Below are positions 5,900 to 11,525 of a stretch of 11,525 nucleotides of DNA, piece by piece; the stretch's first letter is position 1, and the number at the start of each line of letters is the position of its first letter. The translations under genes were made by a program, and so were the position numbers. This DNA comes from Limnohabitans sp. (GTDB lineage Bacteria; Pseudomonadota; Gammaproteobacteria; Burkholderiales; Burkholderiaceae_C): contig JAHECM010000080.1 of assembly GCA_024641725.1 (NCBI GenBank), forward strand, positions 1-11,525, in the 5' to 3' direction. Under the pieces are notes generated by a model that saw only the letters and a list, made by a program, of their open reading frames with translations, had not been told where the DNA came from and made no database searches.

Positions 5900-7033
5900 A
5901 TGATCCCCGTTCGCCGTTCCTTGCTCAAAGGGGGCGCCACTTTGGGCGCCCTGATCGCTGCACCTGCTTGGGTCAGTGCTCAATCTTCATCTTCCACGCC
6001 ACCCACCGCTGGCTCAGAGCGCCGTTTTGCCCCCCAGCCGGGTGACTGGCGCACCTTTGACGTGACCACCCGCGTGGCCTTGGCCGACCCGGTGGGGCCG
6101 ACCCGCATTTGGTTGCCGGTGCCCAGCATCAACACCGATTGGCAGCAGTCGCTTGAAAGCGGGTTCAGCAGCAACGGCGCATCGCGCATGTTGGCCGATG
6201 GGGTGGAGGGCGCTCGCGTGCTGTTCACCGAGTTTGCCGAGGGCGTCAAACCTGTGGTGGAGATCACCAGCCGCGTGCGCACCCGCAACCGCGCCGACTT
6301 GGCCGCTGGCGCAAGCGCTTTTGACAAAGCCGACGCCGCCACACTGCACCACTACACCCGCGCCACAGCGTTGCTGCCCACCGATGGCCTGGTGCGCAAA
6401 ACCGCGCTGACGGCCACCCAAGGTGCCCACACCGACGTGCAAAAAGTCCGCGCCATTTACGACTGGGTGGTGGCCAACGCTTGGCGCGAGCCCAAGACAC
6501 GCGGCTGCGGCGAGGGCGACATCAAAACCATGCTGGAGACTGGCAACCTGGGCGGCAAGTGCGCCGACATCAACGCGCTGTTTGTCGGCCTGTGCCGCTC
6601 GGTGGGGGTGCCTGCGCGTGACGTGTACGGCCTCCGGTTGGTGCCTTCGGCCTTTGGCTACAAAGAGCTGTCGGGCAACCCGGCCAGCTTGAAGGGTGCG
6701 CAGCATTGCCGCGCCGAGGTGTACCTGCAAGCCCGTGGCTGGGTGGCCATGGACCCGGCCGATGTGGCCAAGGTCATGCGCATGGAAACCGCCGAGTGGA
6801 TCAAGAAAACCGACCACCCGGTGGTGGCCCCGGTGTACAAGGCCTTGTTTGGCGGCTGGGAGGGCAATTGGCTGGGCTGGAACACCGCCCACGACCTCAA
6901 CCTGCCCGGTGCCAAAGAGGGCTTGCTGAACTTTTTGATGTACCCCGTGGCCGAGACCGCCGAAGGTCGTGTGGATTCGTACACGCCCGATGCGTTCAAG
7001 TACACGATTTCGGCAACCGAAATCAAAGCCTGA
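5900..7033 (+). CDS. Tat-exported transglutaminase-like (papain-fold) protein
   Basis: This is a periplasmic protein of the transglutaminase-like superfamily, the papain-fold group that includes proteases and amidases as well as crosslinkers. The N-terminus MIPVRRSLLKGGATLGALIAAPAWVSAQ has a twin-arginine motif (RRSLLK), a hydrophobic stretch and an AxA-type cleavage region, so it is probably folded in the cytosol and exported by Tat. The core shows the family triad: C221 in GGKCADINALFVGLCRSVGVPAR, H269 in QHCRAEVY and D285 in WVAMDPADV. I chose the ATG at 5900 (377 aa) because GGAG lies 8 nt upstream and it starts the Tat signal directly; the frame is open upstream to a TTG at 5840 but with unsuited residues. 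The gene stands alone between a spacer and a convergent gene whose stop is 13 nt away. The natural substrate is unknown. Confidence 0.88.
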   Translation: MIPVRRSLLKGGATLGALIAAPAWVSAQSSSSTPPTAGSERRFAPQPGDWRTFDVTTRVALADPVGPTRIWLPVPSINTDWQQSLESGFSSNGASRMLADGVEGARVLFTEFAEGVKPVVEITSRVRTRNRADLAAGASAFDKADAATLHHYTRATALLPTDGLVRKTALTATQGAHTDVQKVRAIYDWVVANAWREPKTRGCGEGDIKTMLETGNLGGKCADINALFVGLCRSVGVPARDVYGLRLVPSAFGYKELSGNPASLKGAQHCRAEVYLQARGWVAMDPADVAKVMRMETAEWIKKTDHPVVAPVYKALFGGWEGNWLGWNTAHDLNLPGAKEGLLNFLMYPVAETAEGRVDSYTPDAFKYTISATEIKA

Positions 7034-7046
7034 GCCCAGCCCGGAT

Positions 7047-7967
7047 TCAAGCGGGGATGGACAACTGCCGCTGGCTCGTGAACGTGCGGGCCAGCCCGGT
7101 GACGGGGTCGGTGAATTGAACCGATTGGGCCAGCAGCTGCAAGGGGCGTTCAAAGTTCTCTGGGGCGTCGGGCCCACGCAGCACCAGGGGGTAGAATTGA
7201 TCGCCCTCTATGGGCAGGCCCAAAGCCATCATGTGCACGCGCAGTTGGTGGCGTTTGCCCGACACCGGCCTCAGCTGGTACAGCGCGCGCTCGCCCTGGG
7301 TGCGGATCAGGGCCATGTGGGTTTCGCTGTTGGGTGCGCCTGGAACTTCGCGCATCTTGAAAAAATGCGAGGGGTCTTGGGCCAGACAACTGGTGTGCAC
7401 GCGGGGCAGGGCCAGCTCGGGGCGGTAGCGGGCCACGGCGTGGTAAGTTTTGCGGATGGTGTGGTCGCGAAACAGGGCGTGGTAGGCGTCGCGTTCTTCT
7501 AGGCGTTTGCCAAACATCACCAATCCCGCCGTTTCGCGGTCGATGCGGTGCAGGGGCACGAGGTTGGCCTGACCGGTCAGGCGCTTGAGCTGCACCAGCA
7601 GGCATTGCTGCACATAGGGGCCGGACGGGGTCACGGGCATGAAGTGCGGTTTGTCGGCCACCAGCAGGTGCTCGTCTTCAAACAAAACCGACGCAGACAC
7701 CGGCAGTTGGGGCTCATTGGCCACTTGGCGGTAATAAAAATAACGCTGCCCCACCATGCAGGGCTGATGGGCTTGGGCGCTTTGCCCGTTTTCGTGCAGC
7801 ACCAAGCCTTGGGCCAGACGCTCGGCCCATTCACTGCGTGCGATGCCCGGCATGCGCTGGGCCAAAAAGTCGAGCAGGCTGGGCCACTCGCCAGCCGGGA
7901 CGGCCACCACGCTGGCGCTGACGCCCTCGTGCACGGGCATTTGGGCCACACGTCCCGAGCGGGTCAT
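7047..7967 (-). CDS. RluA-family 23S rRNA/tRNA pseudouridine synthase
   Basis: This enzyme isomerises uridine to pseudouridine in RNA. The family signature HRIDRETAGLVMFGK (residues 140-154) contains the catalytic aspartate D143, followed by KTYHAVAR (173-180) and, near the end, a QLRVHM-type motif (RHQLRVHMMALGLPIEGD) typical of RluA-type enzymes. The N-terminal 70-90 residues (LLDFLAQRMPGIARSEWAERL onwards) look like a diverged S4-like RNA-binding part. I chose the ATG at 7967 (306 aa) because it lies 1 nt after the trmB stop (TGAcATG), implying translational coupling. An ATG at 7940 is an alternative, and the frame is open up to 8030 inside trmB. The target uridine cannot be assigned (RluA, RluC, RluD or another subgroup). 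It is the last gene of the leftward cluster and converges on the transglutaminase-like gene with only 13 nt between stops and no visible terminator. Confidence 0.92.
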   Translation of the reverse strand: MTRSGRVAQMPVHEGVSASVVAVPAGEWPSLLDFLAQRMPGIARSEWAERLAQGLVLHENGQSAQAHQPCMVGQRYFYYRQVANEPQLPVSASVLFEDEHLLVADKPHFMPVTPSGPYVQQCLLVQLKRLTGQANLVPLHRIDRETAGLVMFGKRLEERDAYHALFRDHTIRKTYHAVARYRPELALPRVHTSCLAQDPSHFFKMREVPGAPNSETHMALIRTQGERALYQLRPVSGKRHQLRVHMMALGLPIEGDQFYPLVLRGPDAPENFERPLQLLAQSVQFTDPVTGLARTFTSQRQLSIPA

Positions 7968-7968
7968 G

Positions 7969-8709
7969 TCAGATGCGGCGAAAAACCAAGTCCCACACGC
8001 CGTGTCCCAGTTTGAGGCCCCGGTTTTCAAACTTGGTCAGGGGCCGGTAGTCGGGCTTGCTGGCAAAGCCACTGGGGTCGGTGGCGGTGTTGTGCAGCAA
8101 GGGCTCGGCCGAGACCACGGCCAGCATTTGTTCGGAGTAAGGCTGCCAGTCTGTGGCCAAGTGCAGGTAGCCACCGGGCTTGATGTGCTGGGCCAAGCGC
8201 TGCACAAAAGGCGGCTGGATCAGGCGGCGTTTGTGGTGGCGGCTTTTGTGCCAAGGGTCAGGAAAAAAGATGTGCACCCCGTCCAAGCTCTCGGTGCCCA
8301 GCATGTGGTCCATGACCTCGACCGCGTCGTGCTGCACGATGCGGATGTTGCCAATGCGCTCTTCGCCGCAACGCTTGAGCAAAGCGCCCACGCCGGGTTC
8401 GTGCACTTCGCAGCACAAAAAGTTGTCATCTGGGCGCACCTGAGCGATCTTGGCGGTGGCGTCGCCCATGCCAAAACCGATTTCCAAAATCAGGGGGGCG
8501 GCGCGACCAAAGGCGGCGGGCACGTCGAGCCGATCGGCCTGGTAAGGCACCAAAAACTGGGGGCCATGCAGGTCAAACGCCCGCATCTGCCCCGTGCCCA
8601 TGCGGCCTGCGCGCAGCACATAGGTTTTGATGGTGCGCATGAAAGGGGTGTCGGCGCTCGCGTCGGTCGCTGAGGCCTCGGTCAGGGCTTTAGGGTCTGG
8701 CAAGGTCAT
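7969..8709 (-). CDS. trmB: tRNA (guanine-N7-)-methyltransferase
   Basis: This SAM-dependent enzyme makes m7G at position 46 of the tRNA variable loop. The SAM-binding motif LEIGFGMGDATA (75-86) is followed by acidic residues E101 and D128. The TrmB hallmark FPDPWHKSRHHKRRL (149-163) includes the proposed catalytic D151, and the C-terminal RPLTKFENRGLKLGHGVWDL matches the family. Length is 246 aa (E. coli 239). The first 25 or so residues (ALTEASATDASADTPF) are low-complexity and variable, as is common in this family; the ATG at 8709 is the natural start, although no good Shine-Dalgarno is visible. A possible leftward -10 GATAAT lies at 8741-8736 and a small palindrome (aatcag/ctgatt, 8724-8738) in the leader. 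Its stop is 1 nt from the pseudouridine synthase start, so both RNA-modification genes are probably co-translated. Confidence 0.97.
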   Translation of the reverse strand: MTLPDPKALTEASATDASADTPFMRTIKTYVLRAGRMGTGQMRAFDLHGPQFLVPYQADRLDVPAAFGRAAPLILEIGFGMGDATAKIAQVRPDDNFLCCEVHEPGVGALLKRCGEERIGNIRIVQHDAVEVMDHMLGTESLDGVHIFFPDPWHKSRHHKRRLIQPPFVQRLAQHIKPGGYLHLATDWQPYSEQMLAVVSAEPLLHNTATDPSGFASKPDYRPLTKFENRGLKLGHGVWDLVFRRI

Positions 8710-8764
8710 GGTGTTCTAGGGCAAATCAGTCTCTGATTATCGGTGGAGGCGGGGTGGGGTGGGT

Positions 8765-9232
8765 TCAAGTCCCGGCAAAGGGGTTGACCAAGCGCACGCC
8801 CGCCAGCACTTCGCCGGTGCCCATGTCTTCGGTCAGCAGCACGGCGCAGCCCGCAATGTGGGCGCTGGCCAGGATCAAGGCGTCCCAATAACTCAGGGCG
8901 TGGTTTTGGTGCAAGTCCAGCGCCAATTCAATGGTGTTGAGGGTCACGGCGCTTTGGTCAAACTGGCGGTAGCAGCTCAGCTGTTCGCGCACATGGGCGT
9001 GCCCCAGACCCAGTTTGCGCAGGCCCACTTGGATGTACTCGTTGAGCACTTGCGTGGACAACACGCCCAGCCTTTGCTTGCGCAGGTGCCGGATCAGGTC
9101 AATGGCGATGCGTTGTTTGAGCGGCTCGTCCGTGCTGTCGGCATAGACCAAAATGTTGGTGTCGATGAAGCAGCGTGCCTTGGGCAAGGCCAGCAAGCTG
9201 GCCCAGGTGGGCGAGGGTTCAGCCGCGATCAT
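8765..9232 (-). CDS. vapC: PIN-domain toxin, VapC-like
   Basis: This is a PIN-fold ribonuclease of the VapC type, the toxin of a type II toxin-antitoxin pair. Family members cleave specific RNAs, often the initiator tRNA. The four acidic positions of the active site are visible: D24 in FIDTNILVYADS, E65 in LNEYI, D117 in SYWDALILASA, and E135/D136 in LLTEDMG. At 155 aa it is a little long because about 20 residues precede the first strand. I chose the ATG at 9232, which overlaps the last 14 nt of the antitoxin gene. A TTG at 9250 is upstream, and a TTG shortly before PKARCFIDTN would give a more usual PIN start. No damaging mutation is visible, so the toxin looks active. The nearest function call is family-level; the RNA target is unknown. 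Confidence 0.9.
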   Translation of the reverse strand: MIAAEPSPTWASLLALPKARCFIDTNILVYADSTDEPLKQRIAIDLIRHLRKQRLGVLSTQVLNEYIQVGLRKLGLGHAHVREQLSCYRQFDQSAVTLNTIELALDLHQNHALSYWDALILASAHIAGCAVLLTEDMGTGEVLAGVRLVNPFAGT

Positions 9233-9446
9233 GGATGGCGTTCCGGTCAAACTTCCAGCCGTTCAGGCGGCCTGCACCCGACAGACAGCGTTGCTCGAAG
9301 GCGTCCCACTCGGCCACCACGCGCTCTTCGCCCGCCAGTTGATCCAGGTAGTCGCGCACCGCTTGGTTCAGGCTTTTGCCCATTTTTCGGGCCGTTTCAC
9401 GGGCAGCTTCGGCCACGCGTTCGTCCACAGACAGGGTGATGTTCAT
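9219..9446 (-). CDS. vapB: Ribbon-helix-helix antitoxin, VapB-like
   Basis: This 75-aa protein precedes and overlaps the PIN toxin and is its likely antitoxin and operon repressor. Residues 1-40 (MNITLSVDER, then EAARETARKMGKSLNQAVRDYLDQLAG) fit a ribbon-helix-helix DNA-binding domain: a short beta strand, helix A, a turn at GKS, and helix B. The tail (EWDAFEQRCLSGAGRLNGWKFDRNAI) is rich in aromatic and charged residues, as expected of a toxin-wrapping segment. The start at 9446 is firm: GTGGAGG lies 7 nt upstream (9460-9454) and begins the RHH strand directly. The frame stays open upstream to about 9983, but that region is the gluQ gene and is not part of this one. Promoter and palindromic operator lie just upstream. 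Confidence 0.9.
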   Translation of the reverse strand: MNITLSVDERVAEAARETARKMGKSLNQAVRDYLDQLAGEERVVAEWDAFEQRCLSGAGRLNGWKFDRNAIHDRG

Positions 9447-9466
9447 TCCATTGCCTCCACATTTGC

Positions 9467-9491
9467 AATTCGCACATATTATGTGTGAATT
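9467..9491. promoter_or_regulatory. 25-bp near-perfect palindrome, candidate VapB operator
   Basis: The core CACATA-T-TATGTG (9473-9485) is a perfect dyad, and it extends outwards to 12-bp arms (9467-9478 and 9480-9491) with a single mismatch pair (9472/9486). It covers the -10 box of the vapBC promoter, 21 nt before the antitoxin ATG. RHH antitoxins usually repress their own operon by binding such dyads. Symmetry and position are directly visible; binding is inferred. Confidence 0.8.
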
Positions 9492-9506
9492 TTGAGGCTG
9501 GGGCAA
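9478..9506 (-). promoter_or_regulatory. vapBC promoter
   Basis: On the minus strand TTGCCC (9506-9501) and CATAAT (9483-9478) are separated by 17 bp, a good sigma-70 layout. The start point would fall near 9471, giving a leader of about 25 nt with the GTGGAGG ribosome site. The palindrome at 9467-9491 overlaps the -10, so bound repressor would block polymerase. Confidence 0.7.
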
Positions 9507-9550
9507 ATGGTCAAGGCAGGGTGTGTCGAGCGCTTGAGGTGTGGAGCGCT

Positions 9551-10447
9551 TTATGGCCTCAGCACAGTCAAATCCCGCCAAGCCATCACCCATGTGGCCA
9601 GGGCATGCGCTACATCGGTCCCCGCTTGGGCGGAGGGCAGCCCAAGGGCCATTGCGGCAGGGTTGAGCGCGTTGAGCGCGTGTGACACATCCAGCGGCTG
9701 CGCGCCGTTTTGTTTGCTGAGTTTTTCGCCCGTGTCGCCCAGCACCAGCGGGGTGTGCAGGTAGCGGGGGGTGGGCAGACCCAGGGCGCGTTGCAGCAAG
9801 ATTTGACGGGGGGTGTTGTCGGCCAGGTCTTGGCCGCGCACGATGTGGGTGATGCCTTGGGCCGCGTCGTCCACCACCACGGCCAGTTGGTAGGCCCACA
9901 GGCCATCGGCGCGCCGCAGCACAAAGTCGCCCACTTCGGTGTCCACCGCTTGGCTTTGGGGGCCGAGTTGGCGGTCGGTCCAATGCACGCAGGCGGCTGG
10001 GCCCATGCCCACGTTCAGCCGCCAGGCGCGCGGCGCTTGGCCTTGCAAGCCGCCACGGTCAGGTCGGCAAGTGCCGGGGTAGGGCGCGGCGTGGTGGCGT
10101 TCGCGGGCCAGGCCTTGCGCACGCAGCGCCACCTCAATGTCTTTGCGTGAGCAGGCGCAGGGGTAGGCCAAACCCGCTTGCACCAGCGTGTCGAGCGCAG
10201 TTTGGTACAGCGCGCTGCGCTGGCTTTGCCAGACCACCGGGGCGTCGCTCACCAGGCCGCAGGCGGCCAGTTGCTGCAAGATGAAGTGGTCGGCCCCGGG
10301 CACGCAGCGGGGCGTGTCCACGTCCTCGATGCGCACCAGCCATTGGCCGCCTTGGGCGCGGGCGTCCAGCCAACTGGCCAAGGCCGCAACGAGCGAGCCC
10401 GCATGCAGCGGGCCCGTGGGAGAGGGGGCGAAGCGGCCGACGCTCAA
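9551..10447 (-). CDS. gluQ: Glutamyl-Q tRNA(Asp) synthetase
   Basis: This is a truncated glutamyl-tRNA synthetase paralogue that attaches glutamate to the queuosine base at position 34 of tRNA-Asp rather than charging a tRNA 3' end. It begins VGRFAPSPTGPLHAGSL, the class I HIGH-like motif. It has the GluQRS zinc ligands C97, C99, Y123 and C127 (CAC and YPGTC), IVRGQDLADNTPRQ, and the KMSKS-like EKLSKQ (241-246). It lacks the anticodon-binding C-terminal half, as expected at 298 aa (family about 290-300). The start is TTG at 10447, whose TTG overlaps the TGA of the upstream oxidoreductase (sequence TTGA); no ATG or GTG is usefully placed, and the frame upstream to 10558 is out of register with the family. 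The product YadB/GluQ requires queuosine, made by genes outside the window. Confidence 0.95.
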   Translation of the reverse strand: MSVGRFAPSPTGPLHAGSLVAALASWLDARAQGGQWLVRIEDVDTPRCVPGADHFILQQLAACGLVSDAPVVWQSQRSALYQTALDTLVQAGLAYPCACSRKDIEVALRAQGLARERHHAAPYPGTCRPDRGGLQGQAPRAWRLNVGMGPAACVHWTDRQLGPQSQAVDTEVGDFVLRRADGLWAYQLAVVVDDAAQGITHIVRGQDLADNTPRQILLQRALGLPTPRYLHTPLVLGDTGEKLSKQNGAQPLDVSHALNALNPAAMALGLPSAQAGTDVAHALATWVMAWRDLTVLRP

Positions 10448-11490
10448 CGCTTTTTGAGCACCGACAGGGCCAGTTCCAGGCCGGACACGAACGCGTCTTC
10501 GGCGCGGTGGCCCAGGCACCAGTCGCCACACAGGCCAATGCCTTGGTCTTTGAACCACAGGTGGCTTTGGCCCAGCGGCTGGGCCGTCTTGGCGTAAAGC
10601 CAGCGGTGCACGTCGGCGTGCGCCGGCGTGGCGCGGATGCCCGTGATCTCACCAAAGGCTTTGATCAGCTTGGCTTTCACGCGCTCAGGGGTGTCGTTGA
10701 TGTGTTCGGCTGACCACGGCGCGCTGGCCTGCACGGTCCAGCGCTCGATGCGTTCGCGCCCGGGTTTGGACGACTCGCGTGCCATCCATGCGATGCGGTG
10801 GTGCGTGCTGCGGGCCGCGTTCCATTGCGGTCCGAGGGTGATCAGGCCCGGCTGCACAGCTTGGGGGTAGGCCACCATGAGCGTCCAGCAGGGGTCCACC
10901 CGCACGCCCTTGAGGGGCTCGGCCAAGGCGCTTTGGCCCGAGGCTTGGAGCAGCTCTTGGGCCTGGGTGTGGGGGATGGCGAGGATGACTTTGTCTAAGC
11001 CGCCGTAAACGTGTTGCGCGCCGTCGTCGGCTTCGGTGTGCAGCTGCCAGCCGTTTTTTTGCAAGGGGTCGGCGCTGATGCGGGTGACCCGGGTTTGCAG
11101 TTGCACATTGCCGTCGTCGCTCAGCGGCGCAGCCCAAGCTTTGACCAAGCCGTTCATGCCAGGGGTGGCGACCCAGTGGCGCTCGCCGCCGGGCAAACCG
11201 GCTTCGATCACGCGGCCATTGGGGTCCAGCACGCGCACGGCGTTGGCGCTCCAAGGTTTGCACAGGCCGGGCACGGTGGCCAGGGCCAGCTCAAAGCGCG
11301 GGTCGCGCACGGTGAAGTACTGCGTGCCATGGTCAAAGCTGCCAAACGCGCTGGCGCGTGTGGCCATGCGCCCACCCAAGCCCCGACTCTTGTCGAACAG
11401 GGTGACGTTGTGACCGGCCTGGCGCAAAGTGCGTGCGCAAACCACGCCGGCCATGCCGACACCGATGATGGCGATGTGTTGTGTATTCAT
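10444..11490 (-). CDS. Renalase-like NAD(P)/FAD-dependent oxidoreductase
   Basis: This flavoprotein belongs to the amine-oxidase/renalase-like group (COG3380-type, by recollection of the family's sequence style). The N-terminal Rossmann dinucleotide motif is IAIIGVGMAGVVCARTL (GxGxxG from residue 10), followed by FDKSRGLGGRMATR (32-45), the usual second FAD contact, and FDHGTQYFT (52-60). The C-terminal FAD motif is GLCGDWCLGHRAEDAFVSGLELA (319-341). At 348 aa it is full length for the group. Bacterial renalases reoxidise wrongly reduced isomers of NAD(P)H, but whether this protein does so is not shown by sequence. The ATG at 11490 is preceded by GTGAAG and a -10-like GATAAA (11504-11499) so close that the leader would be nearly absent; the -35 lies at the window edge. 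Its stop overlaps the gluQ start, implying co-translation. Confidence 0.88.
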   Translation of the reverse strand: MNTQHIAIIGVGMAGVVCARTLRQAGHNVTLFDKSRGLGGRMATRASAFGSFDHGTQYFTVRDPRFELALATVPGLCKPWSANAVRVLDPNGRVIEAGLPGGERHWVATPGMNGLVKAWAAPLSDDGNVQLQTRVTRISADPLQKNGWQLHTEADDGAQHVYGGLDKVILAIPHTQAQELLQASGQSALAEPLKGVRVDPCWTLMVAYPQAVQPGLITLGPQWNAARSTHHRIAWMARESSKPGRERIERWTVQASAPWSAEHINDTPERVKAKLIKAFGEITGIRATPAHADVHRWLYAKTAQPLGQSHLWFKDQGIGLCGDWCLGHRAEDAFVSGLELALSVLKKR

Positions 11491-11525
11491 GTCTTCACTT
11501 TATCCGAGAAATGGCGCTGGCAGTG

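Noticed and set aside
9447..9983. N-terminal extension of the antitoxin frame into gluQ
   Set aside because: The antitoxin has a clear GTGGAGG ribosome site and RHH start at 9446; the extra frame is antisense-like and lies within gluQ out of frame.
1..11525. CRISPR array, integrase, transposase or prophage genes
   Set aside because: No repeat-spacer series, integrase, transposase or phage gene is present in either strand. The only mobile-like signals are the vapBC pair and the REP-like element.

Overview
The window (11.5 kb, GC-rich) looks like an ordinary chromosomal segment of a betaproteobacterium. Codon use, gene content and protein style suggest Burkholderiales, most likely Comamonadaceae of the Limnohabitans/Rhodoferax kind; this placement is inference, since no rRNA or marker comparison was possible. 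There are ten protein-coding genes (one cut by the left edge) and one tRNA gene.

Left part (1-2400): the 3' end of a 3-oxoacid CoA-transferase beta subunit runs rightward into a strong intrinsic hairpin terminator. On the minus strand a succinate-semialdehyde dehydrogenase gene (gabD-type) is followed 13 nt after its stop by a tRNA-Gly(CCC) gene, whose 3' end abuts the same hairpin, so the hairpin probably terminates both strands. The gabD/alaS divergent spacer holds a GTAG-headed REP-like palindromic element and a TATAAT box for alaS.

Middle (2422-7033): alaS (alanyl-tRNA synthetase, 883 aa) is followed after 4 nt by a TlpA/ResA-like thioredoxin. The start region of the latter contains a four-unit 12-bp G-rich tandem repeat. 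Then comes a spacer with palindromes and a Tat-exported transglutaminase-fold protein.

Right part (7047-11490): six minus-strand genes read leftward: a renalase-like FAD oxidoreductase, gluQ (glutamyl-Q tRNA-Asp synthetase), a VapBC-like toxin-antitoxin pair (RHH antitoxin, PIN toxin), trmB (tRNA m7G46 methyltransferase) and an RluA-family pseudouridine synthase. Most junctions overlap or lie within 1 nt. The vapBC pair has its own promoter, with a 25-bp near-palindrome over the -10 box, and sits between housekeeping tRNA-modification genes like an inserted module.

I do not see a clearly undescribed multi-gene system. The items most worth a second look are the 12-bp G4-run array at the alaS/tlpA junction, the REP-like element, and the vapBC operator and its placement.
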